Shown one piece after another: positions 10,722 through 21,451 of a DNA stretch of 64,000 nt (position 1 is its first letter; each line of letters starts with the position of its first letter). Source of the DNA: Mesorhizobium sp. AR10. GTDB taxonomy: Bacteria; Pseudomonadota; Alphaproteobacteria; Rhizobiales; Rhizobiaceae. Below the pieces are notes generated by a model. That model did no database searches. It had not been told where the DNA came from and saw nothing but the letters and a program-made list of their open reading frames with translations. A program made the position numbers and the translations under genes. The DNA lies in the NCBI RefSeq assembly GCF_024746795.1, contig NZ_CP080524.1, forward strand, positions 1,364,001 to 1,428,000. The letters are read 5' to 3'.

Positions 10722-11903
10722 TTATGACCGGGCGGAGGCAGGTTCGCCGAGCACAGGACTGCGGTCGAGGCGCAGCGCCAACGCACCCACGGCGAGAGCC
10801 GAGAGCGGCAGCAGCGCCGCGACCCAGCTGACCGCGCCAAGGCCGGGGCCGTGGGCGATGACCACGCCGCCAAGCCAGGCGCCGGCGGCATTGCCGAGAT
10901 TGAAGGCGGCGATGTTGAAGGACGAGGCGAGGCTCTGGCCGGCGCCTTGCGCCTTTTCCAGCACCCACATCTGCAGCGGTGCCACGGTGGCGAAGGCAGC
11001 TGCGCCGAGCAGACCGACATAGATGACGGCCATCACCTGGCTGTGGAGAGCGAAGGTCATGGTGCCGAGCACCAGCGCCAGCACGACAAGGCTGCCAAGA
11101 ACCGAAGGCACCAGCCAGCGGTCGGCGAGTTTGCCACCGAGCAGATTGCCGGCGATGAGGCCACCACCGAAGATAAGCAGGATCGGCGACACGGCGGCTT
11201 CGCCAAAACCGCTGATCTCGGTCAACAGCGGGGCGATGTAGGTGAAGACGGCGAAGACGCCGGCATAGCCAAGCACGGTGGTGGCGAGGCCGAGCAGGAC
11301 CGGCGTGCGGCCGAGCACGGCAAGGTCGCGGCGCAGTTCACTCTTCTCGGGTGCCGCCTGGCTGCGCGGCACCAGCATGAGAATGATGGCGAAGGCAGCG
11401 AGCCCGACCAGGGTTACGGCCCAGAAGGTCGCACGCCAGCCGAAGGCCTGGCCGAGCCAGGTGCCGAAGGGCACGCCGAGGATGTTGGCGATGGTCAGGC
11501 CGGTGAACATGAGAGCGATCGCCGAGGCCTTCTTGTTGGGCGCGACCAGTCCGGTGGCGACCACCGAGCCGACGCCGAAGAAGGTGCCATGGGCAAAGGC
11601 GGTGATGATGCGGGCGCCCATCAGCGTCCAGTAGTCGGGGGCAAGCGCACAGGCGAGATTGCCAAGCGTGAAGATCGCCATCAGCGCCAGCAGCACGGTC
11701 TTGCGCGGCCAGTTGCCGGTGGCGATGGTCAGCAGTGGCGCGCCGATGACGACGCCCAGCGCATAGCCAGAGATGAGCTGGCCGGCGGCCGAGATCGAGA
11801 CACCAAGATCGGTGCTGACGTCGAGCAGCAGACCCATGATGACGAATTCGGTGACGCCGATGCCAAAAGCACCGGCGGCGAGGGCATAGAGAGCAAGAGG
11901 CAT
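10722..11903 (-). CDS. MFS transporter, AraJ/DHA1 efflux type
   Basis: This 393-residue permease has about 12 hydrophobic segments. The early motif FGIGVTEFVIMGLL and the RIITAFAHGTFFGVG segment are typical of the DHA1 sugar/drug efflux group (AraJ, YdhP, NepI). Its substrate cannot be inferred. MPLALYALAAG at 11903 is preceded by GGAAG. A longer in-frame start at 12005 would add a non-membrane tail that does not fit the family. It is divergent from a LysR regulator about 130 bases away. Confidence 0.9.
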   Translation of the reverse strand: MPLALYALAAGAFGIGVTEFVIMGLLLDVSTDLGVSISAAGQLISGYALGVVIGAPLLTIATGNWPRKTVLLALMAIFTLGNLACALAPDYWTLMGARIITAFAHGTFFGVGSVVATGLVAPNKKASAIALMFTGLTIANILGVPFGTWLGQAFGWRATFWAVTLVGLAAFAIILMLVPRSQAAPEKSELRRDLAVLGRTPVLLGLATTVLGYAGVFAVFTYIAPLLTEISGFGEAAVSPILLIFGGGLIAGNLLGGKLADRWLVPSVLGSLVVLALVLGTMTFALHSQVMAVIYVGLLGAAAFATVAPLQMWVLEKAQGAGQSLASSFNIAAFNLGNAAGAWLGGVVIAHGPGLGAVSWVAALLPLSALAVGALALRLDRSPVLGEPASARS

Positions 11904-12029
11904 GACGATCTTCCGGTTTGATGAGGAAGGGCGCTCGCGTCCTTTCACGCCCCGACACTGAAGATCGTGATGCAACGAACTGTGAACCAGCCTTGCGTAA
12001 GGCACATTATCTGTGAAATAGATTCATGA

Positions 12030-12944
12030 ATGCCCAGGCCCGACCGCTCCGGCGAGATCGAAGTGTTCGTCCGCGTCGTCGAGACGGGCAGCTTTTCTGC
12101 GGCGGCGCGCGCGCTGCGCATGACGCCGTCGGCGGTGAGCAAGCTGATCGCGCGGCTCGAAAGCCGCCTGGGCGCGCGGCTGGTCAGCCGCTCGACGCGC
12201 AAACTGCAACTCACCCCGGAAGGCACTGCCTTCTACGACAGCGGTGTGCGCATCCTGGCCGACATGGTGGCGGCCGAGCGCGAAGCAGCGGCGGGTGCGG
12301 CGCCGCGTGGGCTGCTGCGCGTCAATAGCTACGTGCCGTTCGGGCAGCACCGGCTGATCCCGTTGCTGCCACGCTTCCTCGATCGCTATCCCGAAATCTC
12401 CATCGATCTGGTGCTGACCGACAATGTCATCGACTTGATGCAGGAGCGCGCCGATGTCGCCATCCGCGCCGGACCGCTCAACGAATCACGGCTGGTGGCG
12501 CGCAAGCTCGGGCAAAGCCGAACGGTCGTCGTCGCAGCACCTTCCTACCTCAAGACGTACGGGGCGCCGCAGACGCCGGCCGATCTCGAGCGCCACAACC
12601 GGATGGGTTTCGGCTTCGTGCGGCATATCGATGGCTGGCCTTTCGTCGACGGCGCCGGCGGAAGTGTCATTGTGCCGACGACCGGCAACGCGCTGGTCGG
12701 CGACGGCGAGGCGATGCGGCTGATGGCGCTGGCCGGCACCGGCATCGCCCGGTTGGCGCGCTGGCATGTGGAGGCCGATATCGCAACTGGCCAGTTGGTG
12801 CCGCTGCTGGAAGCGTTCAACCCAGGCGACGAGGAGTTCACCCATGCCGTCTATGTCGGCCAGGGCAAGCACTTGCCGGCGCGGGTGCGGGCCTTTCTCG
12901 ACTTCCTCGTCGAGACTGTGCGGCTGGACCTGATCGATAAATAG
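12030..12944 (+). CDS. LysR family transcriptional regulator
   Basis: This 304-residue regulator has an N-terminal winged helix-turn-helix (about residues 8-65, with GSFSAAARALRMTPSAVSKL as recognition region). The C-terminal periplasmic-binding-like effector domain contains the usual RADVAIRAGPL motif. Its divergent orientation to the MFS gene suggests it controls that promoter in response to a transported compound, which is the common LysR arrangement. The intergenic region is AT-rich near 12000-12025, where the operator probably lies. Confidence 0.92.
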   Translation: MPRPDRSGEIEVFVRVVETGSFSAAARALRMTPSAVSKLIARLESRLGARLVSRSTRKLQLTPEGTAFYDSGVRILADMVAAEREAAAGAAPRGLLRVNSYVPFGQHRLIPLLPRFLDRYPEISIDLVLTDNVIDLMQERADVAIRAGPLNESRLVARKLGQSRTVVVAAPSYLKTYGAPQTPADLERHNRMGFGFVRHIDGWPFVDGAGGSVIVPTTGNALVGDGEAMRLMALAGTGIARLARWHVEADIATGQLVPLLEAFNPGDEEFTHAVYVGQGKHLPARVRAFLDFLVETVRLDLIDK

Positions 12945-12971
12945 TTCCGGAGCCGGCGGTTCGCGTGTCCG

Positions 12972-13634
12972 CTAGCGGCTGCCAAAGATCGCCGAGCCGA
13001 CCCTGACGCTGGTGGCGCCGAAGGCGATTGCGGTTTCGTAGTCGCCGGACATGCCCATGGAGAGCTTTTCGAGGCCGGCCTCGCGACCAAGCTTTTCCAG
13101 CAGCGCGAAATGCGGGCCGGGGTTCTCGTCGGCCGGCGGGATGCACATCAGGCCTTCAATGGCGAGGCCGTGGACGGAACGGCAGCGGGCCACGAAGGCG
13201 ACGGCCTCGCGCGGTTCGATGCCGGCCTTTTGCGGCTCCGAGCCGGTATTGACCTGAATATAGAGCTTTGGCGCGCGGCCCTGCCGGGCGATTTCCTTGG
13301 CGAGCTCGCTGGCGATCTTCTCGCGGTCGACCGTCTCGATGACATCGAACAGCGCCACCGCCTCTTTCGCCTTGTTCGACTGCAAGGGCCCGATCAGATG
13401 CAGTTCGATGTCGGGGAAGGTTTCTTTCAGCGCCGGCCATTTGGCCTGCGCTTCCTGCACGCGGTTTTCGCCGAAGACACGCTGGCCGGCCTCGATCGCC
13501 GGGCTTATATCGGCGGCGTCGAAGGTTTTCGTCACCGCGACCAGCGTCACCGCGCCGGCTGCGCGTCCGGCCTCATGCTCGGCGGCAGCGATCCTCGCCT
13601 TGACCGTGAATAGCTGTTCGACGGCGTTCGCCAT
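12972..13634 (-). CDS. yggS: Pyridoxal phosphate homeostasis protein YggS
   Basis: This 220-residue protein of the COG0325 family binds PLP through Lys36 in LVAVTKTF, using an alanine-racemase-like barrel without racemase activity. Family marks include FGENRVQEAQAKW, HLIGPLQSNK and, near the end, SMGMSGDYETAIAFGATSVR. It buffers free PLP in the cytoplasm. MANAVEQLF at 13634 is the family-like start. Longer in-frame starts reach back into the leuS leader. It is divergent from leuS. Confidence 0.95.
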   Translation of the reverse strand: MANAVEQLFTVKARIAAAEHEAGRAAGAVTLVAVTKTFDAADISPAIEAGQRVFGENRVQEAQAKWPALKETFPDIELHLIGPLQSNKAKEAVALFDVIETVDREKIASELAKEIARQGRAPKLYIQVNTGSEPQKAGIEPREAVAFVARCRSVHGLAIEGLMCIPPADENPGPHFALLEKLGREAGLEKLSMGMSGDYETAIAFGATSVRVGSAIFGSR

Positions 13635-13774
13635 GCCTATATCCTGCCTGTCTTTATCGATCTCGGCCGGATCGCCGCAGTTGACGGGTCCGGCAATCCA
13701 TGGTGAACACCGCGACGACATTTCCTGAGCCGCCGGGTTGCGGCTTCCGCACGCTTTTAAGTGAAAAACACCCG

Positions 13775-16414
13775 ATGGCAACCGAACGATACAATCCGCG
13801 CGCGTCAGAGCCCAAATGGCAGAAGGCCTGGGACGCCAAGAAGCTGTTTGAAGCTGATAACGACGACCCGCGCCCGAAATACTATGTGCTGGAGATGTTC
13901 CCCTATCCGTCGGGGCGCATCCATATCGGCCACACCCGCAACTACACGATGGGCGACGTGGTGGCGCGTTACAAACGGGCCAAGGGTTTCAACGTGCTGC
14001 ACCCGATGGGCTGGGACGCCTTCGGCATGCCGGCCGAGAACGCCGCGATGCAGAACAAGGTCCATCCCAAGGACTGGACCTATCAGAACATCGCCGCTAT
14101 GCGCGAGCAGCTCAAAGTCATGGGCTTGTCGCTGGACTGGGCACGCGAATTCGCCACCTGCGATGTCGATTATTACCACCGCCAGCAGATGCTGTTCCTC
14201 GACTTCGTCGAGAAGGGGCTGGTGACGCGCAAATCCTCCAAGGTCAACTGGGACCCGGAGGACATGACGGTGCTCGCCAACGAGCAGGTCATCGACGGAC
14301 GCGGCTGGCGCTCGGGCGCGCTGGTTGAACAGCGCGAACTGACGCAGTGGTTCTTCAAGATCACCGACTATGCGCAGGACCTGCTGGATTCGCTGGAAGG
14401 GCTCGACGAATGGCCGGAAAAAGTGAAGCTGATGCAGCAGAACTGGATCGGCCGCTCGGAAGGGCTGCTGATCCGCTGGCCATTGGCTGCCCCAGATTCT
14501 GGCAAGATTGACGCCGGCGAGCATGAGCTGGAAGTCTACACGACGCGGCCCGACACCATCTTCGGAGCCTCCTTCATGGCGGTCGCCGCCGATCACCCGC
14601 TGGCGAGGAAGGCTGCGGAAGACAATCCGGCGCTGGCCAAGTTCATCGAGGAAGTCCGCCACATGGGCACCTCGGTGGCGGCGCTGGAAACGGCCGAGAA
14701 GAAGGGATTCGATACCGGCATCCGCGTCGTTCATCCGTTCGACGACAGCTGGACGCTGCCGGTCTACGTCGCCAATTTCGTGCTGATGGAGTATGGCACC
14801 GGCGCCATCTTCGGCTGCCCATCCGGTGACCAGCGCGATCTCGACTTCGCCAACAAGTACGGCCTGCCGGTGGTGCCGGTGGTGATGCCGGATGGCGAGA
14901 ATGCGGCGAGTTTCCAGATCATCGAAGAAGCCTATGATGGCGACGGCGTGATGATCAATTCGCGCTTTCTCGATGGCATGAAGCCCGATCGGGCCTTTGA
15001 TGAGGTGGCGACGCTGCTGGAGCAGAAGACCATCGGCAACCGGCCGATGGCCGAGCGCAAGGTGAACTTCCGCTTGCGCGACTGGGGCATTTCGCGCCAG
15101 CGCTATTGGGGCTGCCCGATCCCGATGATCCATTGCGAGGATTGCGGCGTGGTGCCGGTGCCGAAGGCCGACCTGCCGGTCAAATTGCCCGACGATGTCG
15201 AGTTCGACCGGCCGGGCAATCCGCTCGACCGCCACCCGACATGGCGGCACGTCAAATGCCCGCAATGCGGCAAGGACGCGCGGCGTGAAACCGACACGAT
15301 GGATACGTTCGTCGATTCGTCGTGGTATTTCGCCCGCTTCACCGCGCCATGGGCCAACGATCCGACCGACCCCAAGGCTGCCAATGAATGGCTGCCGGTC
15401 GACCAGTATATTGGCGGTATCGAGCACGCCATCCTGCATTTGCTCTATTCGCGCTTCTTCACCCGGGCCATGCGCGAGACCGGCCATGTCGATCTGGCCG
15501 AGCCGTTCCGGGGACTGTTCACGCAAGGCATGGTGGTGCACGAGACCTACCGCGTCGGCAGTTCTTCGAACGGCCGCTGGCTGACACCTGGCGAGGTGCG
15601 GCTGGAGGACGTCGACGGCAAACGCCGCGCCATCGAAATCGCCACCGGCGACGAGGCGGCGATCGGCCCGCTCGAAAAGATGTCGAAGTCGAAGAAGAAC
15701 ACGGTGAGCCCGGAAGAGATCACTGACGGCTACGGCGCCGACACCGCCCGCTGGTTCATGCTGTCGGATTCGCCGCCCGAGCGCGACGTCGAATGGACCG
15801 ACGAAGGTGCGGCTGGCGCGCATCGCTTCATGCAGCGCATCTGGCGCCTGGTGTCGGTTGCGGCCGAATCACTCGCCGGCGTCCAGCCGGCGGCGGCGAG
15901 AGAGGGTGAAGGCGCGGTCGTTTCCAAGGCCGCGCACAAGATCCTGAAAGCAGTCGGTGAGGATATCGAGAAGCTTGCCTTCAACCGCGCCATCGCGCGC
16001 ATCTACGAACTCGCCAACGCGCTGACCACGCCACTCAACGAGGCTGCCGAAGGCAAGGCCGATCCGGCGCTGCAGGCCGCCTGTCAGCAAGCCGTGGACA
16101 TCCTCGTGCACCTGATCGCACCGGTCATGCCGCATCTGGCCGAGGAGTGCTGGCAGACGCTCGGCGGCACCGATCTTGTCGCCGAACGGCCGTGGCCTGT
16201 CTTCGATCCGGCGCTGGTCGTCGACAACGAAGTCACCTATCCGGTCCAGGTCAACGGCAAGAAGCGCGGGGATTTGACAATTGCCCGCGACGCGGACCAA
16301 GGTGCGGTCGAAAAAGCCGTGCTGGCCCTCGACTTCGTGCAGAAAGCGCTCGAAGGTAAGGCGCCGCGCAAGGTGATCATCGTCCCGCAGAGGATCGTCA
16401 ATGTCGTTGCCTGA
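13775..16414 (+). CDS. leuS: Leucyl-tRNA synthetase
   Basis: This 879-residue class I synthetase charges tRNA-Leu. The HIGH signature is HIGHTRNY at residues 50-57, and KMSKSKKN lies near residue 635. An inserted CP1 editing domain spans roughly residues 220-420. A Cys pair typical of the zinc domain is seen in IHCEDCG and [21 protein letters not shown] is the conserved start, although no strong ribosome binding site precedes it. The end overlaps lptE by 14 bases, as in other Hyphomicrobiales. Confidence 0.98.
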   Translation: MATERYNPRASEPKWQKAWDAKKLFEADNDDPRPKYYVLEMFPYPSGRIHIGHTRNYTMGDVVARYKRAKGFNVLHPMGWDAFGMPAENAAMQNKVHPKDWTYQNIAAMREQLKVMGLSLDWAREFATCDVDYYHRQQMLFLDFVEKGLVTRKSSKVNWDPEDMTVLANEQVIDGRGWRSGALVEQRELTQWFFKITDYAQDLLDSLEGLDEWPEKVKLMQQNWIGRSEGLLIRWPLAAPDSGKIDAGEHELEVYTTRPDTIFGASFMAVAADHPLARKAAEDNPALAKFIEEVRHMGTSVAALETAEKKGFDTGIRVVHPFDDSWTLPVYVANFVLMEYGTGAIFGCPSGDQRDLDFANKYGLPVVPVVMPDGENAASFQIIEEAYDGDGVMINSRFLDGMKPDRAFDEVATLLEQKTIGNRPMAERKVNFRLRDWGISRQRYWGCPIPMIHCEDCGVVPVPKADLPVKLPDDVEFDRPGNPLDRHPTWRHVKCPQCGKDARRETDTMDTFVDSSWYFARFTAPWANDPTDPKAANEWLPVDQYIGGIEHAILHLLYSRFFTRAMRETGHVDLAEPFRGLFTQGMVVHETYRVGSSSNGRWLTPGEVRLEDVDGKRRAIEIATGDEAAIGPLEKMSKSKKNTVSPEEITDGYGADTARWFMLSDSPPERDVEWTDEGAAGAHRFMQRIWRLVSVAAESLAGVQPAAAREGEGAVVSKAAHKILKAVGEDIEKLAFNRAIARIYELANALTTPLNEAAEGKADPALQAACQQAVDILVHLIAPVMPHLAEECWQTLGGTDLVAERPWPVFDPALVVDNEVTYPVQVNGKKRGDLTIARDADQGAVEKAVLALDFVQKALEGKAPRKVIIVPQRIVNVVA

Positions 16415-16982
16415 CCTGGGGAAGACAGAAGTGACGCGTTTGCTGCGCCGCATGGCGCTTTCCGGACTGATCGCCTCGGTTGCGCTGGTTTCCGCCTGCA
16501 CGGTGCGTCCGCTCTATTCGAGCGCGCCGCTCACTGCCGGATCGCAAGTCGGTGCTGCCGCCGAACTGGCGTCGATCTCGATCAAGCCGGTCAAGACCCG
16601 CTACGCCCAGCAGGTCCGCAACAATTTGATCTTTGCGCTGGCTGGAGGCGCGGGCGAGCCGGCTTCGCCGGTCTATACGCTCGATCTCGGTGTTACCGAA
16701 CTCGTCGAGTCGGCGGCACTTGTTCAGGTCCAGACCGACGAAGACGAGCCGACGGCGGGCACAGTGACACTGACCGCCGGCTATGTGCTGACCGATGCGA
16801 AGACCGGTGCGGTTATCGCCACCGGCAGGCGCTCGGTACCGTCATCGTTCGACAGGCCGCTGCAGGAGTTCGCCGCCTACAGGGCGCAGATCGATGCCGA
16901 GAACCGCGCGGCGCGCGAACTGGCGGATCTGCTGCGCCTGTCCATTGCCCAGGATCTGGTCAAGCACGGAAAGAAGGCTTGA
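16401..16982 (+). CDS. lptE: LPS-assembly lipoprotein LptE-like
   Basis: This 193-residue lipoprotein has a lipobox at ALVSAC, so the mature protein would begin at that Cys (about residue 33), anchored in the outer membrane. VRPLYSSAP directly after the Cys is characteristic. LptE plugs the LptD barrel that inserts lipopolysaccharide. It overlaps leuS by 14 bases. A GTG at about 16431 is an alternative start that would avoid the overlap and shorten the signal peptide. A strong terminator follows at 17018. Confidence 0.88.
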   Translation: MSLPDLGKTEVTRLLRRMALSGLIASVALVSACTVRPLYSSAPLTAGSQVGAAAELASISIKPVKTRYAQQVRNNLIFALAGGAGEPASPVYTLDLGVTELVESAALVQVQTDEDEPTAGTVTLTAGYVLTDAKTGAVIATGRRSVPSSFDRPLQEFAAYRAQIDAENRAARELADLLRLSIAQDLVKHGKKA

Positions 16983-17017
16983 GGCCAAGGCTTTTCCTGG
17001 ATGAGAACAGCCATATG

Positions 17018-17044
17018 AAAAAGGCCGATCGCTCGGCCTTTTTT
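17018..17044 (+). terminator. Intrinsic terminator after lptE (also serves the converging tal)
   Basis: The stem AAGGCCGA/TCGGCCTT is flanked by an A-run upstream and a T-run downstream, so it can act on both strands. It lies between lptE and the converging transaldolase gene. Confidence 0.85.
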
Positions 17045-17060
17045 CATGAATGCGGTAATT

Positions 17061-17717
17061 TCAGCCGATCTTCTGGCCGGTCTTTGCCCAGTCGGCGAGG
17101 AACTGCTCCAGGCCTTTGTCGGTCAGCGGATGCTTGACCAGCGCCTTCAGCGTCGCCGGCGGGGCGGTGATGACATGCGCGCCGATGAGAGCGGCCTGCT
17201 TGACGTGGTTCACCGTGCGCACCGAAGCCGTCAGGATCTCGGTCGGGTAATCGTAATTGTCGTAGATCTGCTTGATTTCGGCGATCAGCTCCATGCCGTC
17301 CGAGCCGGTGTCGTCGATGCGACCGACGAAAGGCGAAATGAAGGAAGCACCGGCCTTGGCTGCCAGCAGCGCCTGGTTGGCCGAGAAGCAAAGCGTCACG
17401 TTGACCATGCGATTCATCTCGGTGCGGATCGTCTTGCAGGCTCGCAGACCGTCCAGCGTCAGCGGCACCTTGATGCAGACATTGGGCGCGATCTTGGCCA
17501 GGATCTTGGCCTCGGCCATCATGTCCTTGTATTCGGTGGCCACCACTTCGGCCGAAACCGGGCCGTCGACGATATCGCAGATCTGCTTGGTGACGTCGGC
17601 GATCTTGCCGCCGGATTTCAGGATCAACGAGGGATTGGTGGTGACGCCGTCGAGCAGCCCCAGATCGTTCAGCTCACGGATTTCCTTGACGTCAGCGGTG
17701 TCGACAAAAAATTTCAT
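17061..17717 (-). CDS. tal: Transaldolase (short, TalC/fructose-6-phosphate aldolase-like)
   Basis: This 218-residue TIM-barrel enzyme starts MKFFVDTAD and continues [10 protein letters not shown]. The Schiff-base lysine lies in NVCIKVPLT (about residue 86), and phosphate-binding ILTASVRTV is towards the end. It moves a dihydroxyacetone unit in the pentose phosphate pathway. The short length groups it with the TalC/Fsa class, where transaldolase and aldolase activities are hard to tell apart. The start at 17717 is preceded by AGGAGA. It is divergent from priA with 89 bases between. Confidence 0.93.
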   Translation of the reverse strand: MKFFVDTADVKEIRELNDLGLLDGVTTNPSLILKSGGKIADVTKQICDIVDGPVSAEVVATEYKDMMAEAKILAKIAPNVCIKVPLTLDGLRACKTIRTEMNRMVNVTLCFSANQALLAAKAGASFISPFVGRIDDTGSDGMELIAEIKQIYDNYDYPTEILTASVRTVNHVKQAALIGAHVITAPPATLKALVKHPLTDKGLEQFLADWAKTGQKIG

Positions 17718-17806
17718 GGGGGTCTCCTGAGGATTTCCTTGTGCCGGGCGGACACGTTCAGCGTTGGACTTTGCTCTAGACCAAAGTCGGGGCAAGGTCA
17801 CGCCTC

Positions 17807-19990
17807 ATGATCGAAGATTCGCCCTTTGTCGCAGCCGCACCGGTGCTGGTGCCGATGCCCGCCGAGCGTCCCTACACCTACGCTGTGCCGGCCGGCATGC
17901 GGGTGGTGCCGGGCTCGATCGTGCGCGTGCCGCTCGGTCCGCGCCAGGTTGCCGGCATCGTCTGGGACGGCGTCGTCGATAAGGTCGATGCGAAGAAACT
18001 GCGGCCGATCGAGCAGGTCTTCGACTGTCCACCGATCGACCGCGCCATGCGCCGCCTCATCGACTGGATCGCGCAATATACGCTGTCGCCGCCCGGCATG
18101 GTGGCGCGCATGCTGCTGCGCGCGCCGGAAGCTTTCGACCCGGAACCGTGGATCGAGGGCTTGCTGCGCACCTTGACTGAGCCCGACCGGATGACGGCTG
18201 CGCGAACGCGCGTGCTCGAGACAGCGGAAGGCGGGCTCGCCTGGACGCGCTCCGGGCTGGCGCATGCGGCAGGCGTGTCGTCGACCGTCATCGACGGGTT
18301 GAAAGCGCAAGGCGTGTTCGAGACCGTGATGATCCCGCCGCGACCGGTGGTCGCAGCACCCGATCCCGGCTACGCCGTGCCGGAATTGATGGCGGACCAG
18401 AGCGATGCGGCCGCCATGCTGCGCAGCAATGTCATGGCTGGTGCATTCGGCGTCACTCTGCTCGACGGCGTGACCGGATCCGGCAAGACGGAAGTCTATT
18501 TCGAAGCGGTGGCGGCCGCACTCGACCAAGGCAAGCAAGTGCTGATCCTGCTGCCGGAGATCGCGCTGACGCATGCCTTTCTCGAACGCTTCCAGCAACG
18601 ATTCGGCGCCAAGCCAGCGGAATGGCACTCGGACCTGCCGCCAAGAATGCGCGAACGGGTCTGGCGGCAAGTGGCGGAAGGCGGCGTGTGCGTCGTTGCC
18701 GGCGCGCGCTCGGCGCTTTTCCTGCCGTTTCGGGAACTCGGGCTGATCGTTGTCGATGAGGAGCACGACCCCGCTTACAAACAGGAAGACCGCGTCTTCT
18801 ACAACGCGCGCGACATGGCGGTGGTGCGCGGCCATATCGGCAGCTTCCCGGTCGTGCTCGCCTCGGCAACGCCATCGGTCGAGAGCCGGGTGAATGCGAG
18901 CCAAGGCCGTTACAGCAGGGCGGTGCTTTCGGCGCGTTTCGCCGAGGCGGCACTTCCCGACCTGAAGACAATCGACATGCGGCGCGCGCCTCCGGCCCGC
19001 GGCGGATTCCTGTCGCCGGTGCTGATCGACCATATGCGCCGGACGCTGGAGAAAAAGGAGCAGTCGCTGCTGTTCCTCAACCGGCGCGGCTATGCACCGC
19101 TGACGCTGTGCCGGGTCTGCGGCCACCGCTTCGGCTGTCCGGTCTGCTCGGCGTGGCTGGTCGAGCACCGCTTTCGCGGCCAGCTCGTCTGCCACCATTG
19201 CGGGCACAATGAAAAGCGTCCCGAGGCCTGCCCGGAATGCGGCACGCTCGACCATCTGGTCGCCTGTGGGCCAGGTGTCGAGCGCATCGCCGAAGAGGTG
19301 GTCGCACATTTCCCAGACGCCCGCACCATCGTGCTGTCGTCCGACCTGATGGGCGGCGTGCGGCGGTTGAGACTCGAACTGGAAGCCATCGCCGATGGCG
19401 AGGCCGACATCGTCATCGGCACGCAGCTCGTCGCCAAGGGGCATAATTTCCCCAATATGACGCTGGTCGGCGTCGTCGATGCCGACCTTGGCCTGGCCAA
19501 TGGCGACCCGCGCGCCGCCGAGCGCACCTTCCAGCTGCTCAGCCAGGTGACCGGCCGCGCCGGCCGCACCGGCAAGAAAAGTCTCGGCCTGCTGCAGACA
19601 TTTCAGCCGGATCATCCGGTGATGCGGGCGATCGTTTCCGGCGACGCCGATGCCTTTTACGAGCGCGAGATCGCCGAGCGCGAGCGGGCAGCACTGCCGC
19701 CCTTCGGCCGGCTCGCCGGGGTCATCGTCAGCGCTGCGTCGCGGGCGGAAGCGGAGGGCCATGCGCGTGGGCTCCGGCGCGCTGCGCCCGAGGCCACCGA
19801 CCTGTTCGTGCTCGGGCCGGCCGAGGCCCCGCTGTCATTACTCGGCGGCCGCCATCGCTTCCGGTTGCTGATCCAGGGTGAACGGCGCGCCGACATGCAA
19901 GGCTTCATCCGCACCATGCTGGCAGAGGGGCCGAAGCAGCGCGGTTCGGTCCGGGTGCAGGTCGACATCGACCCGCAGAGCTTTCTGTAG
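17807..19990 (+). CDS. priA: Primosomal protein N' (replication restart helicase PriA)
   Basis: This 727-residue superfamily 2 helicase reloads the replisome at stalled forks. Its N-terminal DNA-binding domain starts with PVLVPMPAERPYTYAVP. Walker A GVTGSGKTE lies at about residues 221-229, and the DEEH box is in IVVDEEHDPAYKQEDR. A zinc-binding insertion follows with eight cysteines (CRVCGHRFGCPVC and CHHCG to CPECG). The C-terminal helicase lobe has QVTGRAGR. Length and order are normal for PriA. Confidence 0.97.
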   Translation: MIEDSPFVAAAPVLVPMPAERPYTYAVPAGMRVVPGSIVRVPLGPRQVAGIVWDGVVDKVDAKKLRPIEQVFDCPPIDRAMRRLIDWIAQYTLSPPGMVARMLLRAPEAFDPEPWIEGLLRTLTEPDRMTAARTRVLETAEGGLAWTRSGLAHAAGVSSTVIDGLKAQGVFETVMIPPRPVVAAPDPGYAVPELMADQSDAAAMLRSNVMAGAFGVTLLDGVTGSGKTEVYFEAVAAALDQGKQVLILLPEIALTHAFLERFQQRFGAKPAEWHSDLPPRMRERVWRQVAEGGVCVVAGARSALFLPFRELGLIVVDEEHDPAYKQEDRVFYNARDMAVVRGHIGSFPVVLASATPSVESRVNASQGRYSRAVLSARFAEAALPDLKTIDMRRAPPARGGFLSPVLIDHMRRTLEKKEQSLLFLNRRGYAPLTLCRVCGHRFGCPVCSAWLVEHRFRGQLVCHHCGHNEKRPEACPECGTLDHLVACGPGVERIAEEVVAHFPDARTIVLSSDLMGGVRRLRLELEAIADGEADIVIGTQLVAKGHNFPNMTLVGVVDADLGLANGDPRAAERTFQLLSQVTGRAGRTGKKSLGLLQTFQPDHPVMRAIVSGDADAFYEREIAERERAALPPFGRLAGVIVSAASRAEAEGHARGLRRAAPEATDLFVLGPAEAPLSLLGGRHRFRLLIQGERRADMQGFIRTMLAEGPKQRGSVRVQVDIDPQSFL

Positions 19991-20025
19991 GATCGTATGC
20001 TGATCGGGATCGGAGTTGCGAGCAG

Positions 20026-20721
20026 ATGAAGACCCTTGGCCTGATCGGCGGCATGAGCTGGGAATCGACGGCGATCTACTATCGCCTGCTCAACGAGATC
20101 GTACGCGAGCGCCTGGGCGGCCTGCATTCGGCAAAGCTGCTGCTGTGGTCTTTCGATTTCGCAGAGATCGCCGAGCGGCAGCACGCCGGTGACTGGCAAG
20201 GCGCAGGCGAGCTGCTGGTCGATGCAGCGAGCAAGCTCGAGTCTGCTGGGGCCGAAGGGCTGCTGATCTGCACCAACACCATGCACAAACTGGCCGACGC
20301 CGTGCAGGCGGCAGTATCGATACCACTCATCCATATTGCCGATGCCACCGCCGTCGCGGTCCAGAGCGCCGGCGTCAACCGTCCGGCGTTGCTGGCGACG
20401 CGCTTCACCATGGAGCAGGATTTCTACAAGGGCCGGCTCACGGAGACGTATGGGCTGCAACCCGTGGTGCCGGATGGAGCCGGCCGAGATATGGTTCATC
20501 GCGTGATCTACGATGAACTCTGCCAGGGCATCGTCACCGCGGCATCGAAGGCGGCCTACATCGATGAAATTGACCGCATGCGACGCGATGAAAAGATCGA
20601 CGGCGTCATCATGGGCTGCACCGAGATCACCATGCTGATCGGTCAGCAGGATTTCGACATTCCGGTCTTCGACACGACGCGCATCCATGCCGAGGCGGCG
20701 GTCGCGTTCGCGCTGGGCTGA
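20026..20721 (+). CDS. Aspartate/glutamate racemase family protein (YgeA-like)
   Basis: This 231-residue protein is very close in layout to E. coli YgeA, a broad-specificity amino-acid racemase. It shows MKTLGLIGGMSWEST, catalytic Cys in ICTNTMHKLAD, HIADAT, EQDFYKGRLTE, and a second catalytic Cys in GCTEI. It uses the two-cysteine, PLP-independent mechanism. Substrate preference (for example homoserine or aspartate) cannot be judged. It follows priA by 35 bases and may be co-transcribed. Confidence 0.9.
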   Translation: MKTLGLIGGMSWESTAIYYRLLNEIVRERLGGLHSAKLLLWSFDFAEIAERQHAGDWQGAGELLVDAASKLESAGAEGLLICTNTMHKLADAVQAAVSIPLIHIADATAVAVQSAGVNRPALLATRFTMEQDFYKGRLTETYGLQPVVPDGAGRDMVHRVIYDELCQGIVTAASKAAYIDEIDRMRRDEKIDGVIMGCTEITMLIGQQDFDIPVFDTTRIHAEAAVAFALG

Positions 20722-20820
20722 CGGTCTTCTTGCGGAAGTTCCCCACTTCCATTGCACGCCGCAAAACCTACGCTAGAGTGGACGATATTTCCGCCTGCGA
20801 CTTTTTGAGGGACAGAAAGA

Positions 20821-21216
20821 ATGGAATTTGCGTTTCCGTGGCCGGTGAGCCAGGGCGAGTGGCTGGCATGGTCGAGCGCCGTCGTCACGCTCGCCTTCGG
20901 TCTGTTGCTTTTTTTTGCGCCCAGAATTGGTTTCAGGATCCTTCGGCTGCAGGCCAAGCCCGAAAAAACCGCGGCGATCGCGGAAGGGCGCGGTCGGATG
21001 TCGGGCTTCTATCTCGGCGTCAGCCTGTGCTGCATCCTGTTGGCGCAGCCGCTGCTCTACATGGCGCTCGGCTTTTCCTGGCTGTTCACCGCCTTTGGCC
21101 GACTGCTGTCGATGATGTCGGACGAAGCCAATACGCCTTTCAACTGGGCTTCCTTCCTTGTGGAGCTGGTGCTGGCGGCGCTGCCGCTTGCCTTCGCCTT
21201 CGGCTTTTTGCCTTGA
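20821..21216 (+). CDS. Small integral membrane protein, unknown function
   Basis: This 131-residue protein has about four hydrophobic segments: residues 17-35, about 62-80, about 83-100 and 112-130. A basic loop (RILRLQAKPEKTAAIAEGRGR) lies after the first. It resembles uncharacterised four-helix DUF4345-type proteins of Hyphomicrobiales. It sits between the racemase and the atp operon, reading in the same direction, with nothing in the context to suggest a job. Confidence 0.75.
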   Translation: MEFAFPWPVSQGEWLAWSSAVVTLAFGLLLFFAPRIGFRILRLQAKPEKTAAIAEGRGRMSGFYLGVSLCCILLAQPLLYMALGFSWLFTAFGRLLSMMSDEANTPFNWASFLVELVLAALPLAFAFGFLP

Positions 21217-21451
21217 ATCCAACGGCTTCGGTTGAACTGTGCAGCCGGATGCGACAATAGTGCCTGAAAACCATGCGGAACGACGCATTGCGGTCTTAAA
21301 ATGCCTGTGCTAGACGGCAATCGACTTTCGACCGGGGATAGCGGAAGCCGCGCCTCCGTGCTTGGAAAAATGTAGTAAGGTCAAAGATTTAGCCAGAGTT
21401 TTTGCTCGCGCCAACAATCTGCGGCCTGTCAGACAAGAGAAAAGACGGTCC

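Noticed and set aside
13805..15823. 672-codon minus-strand frame opposite leuS
   Set aside because: Antisense shadow; leuS has all synthetase motifs.
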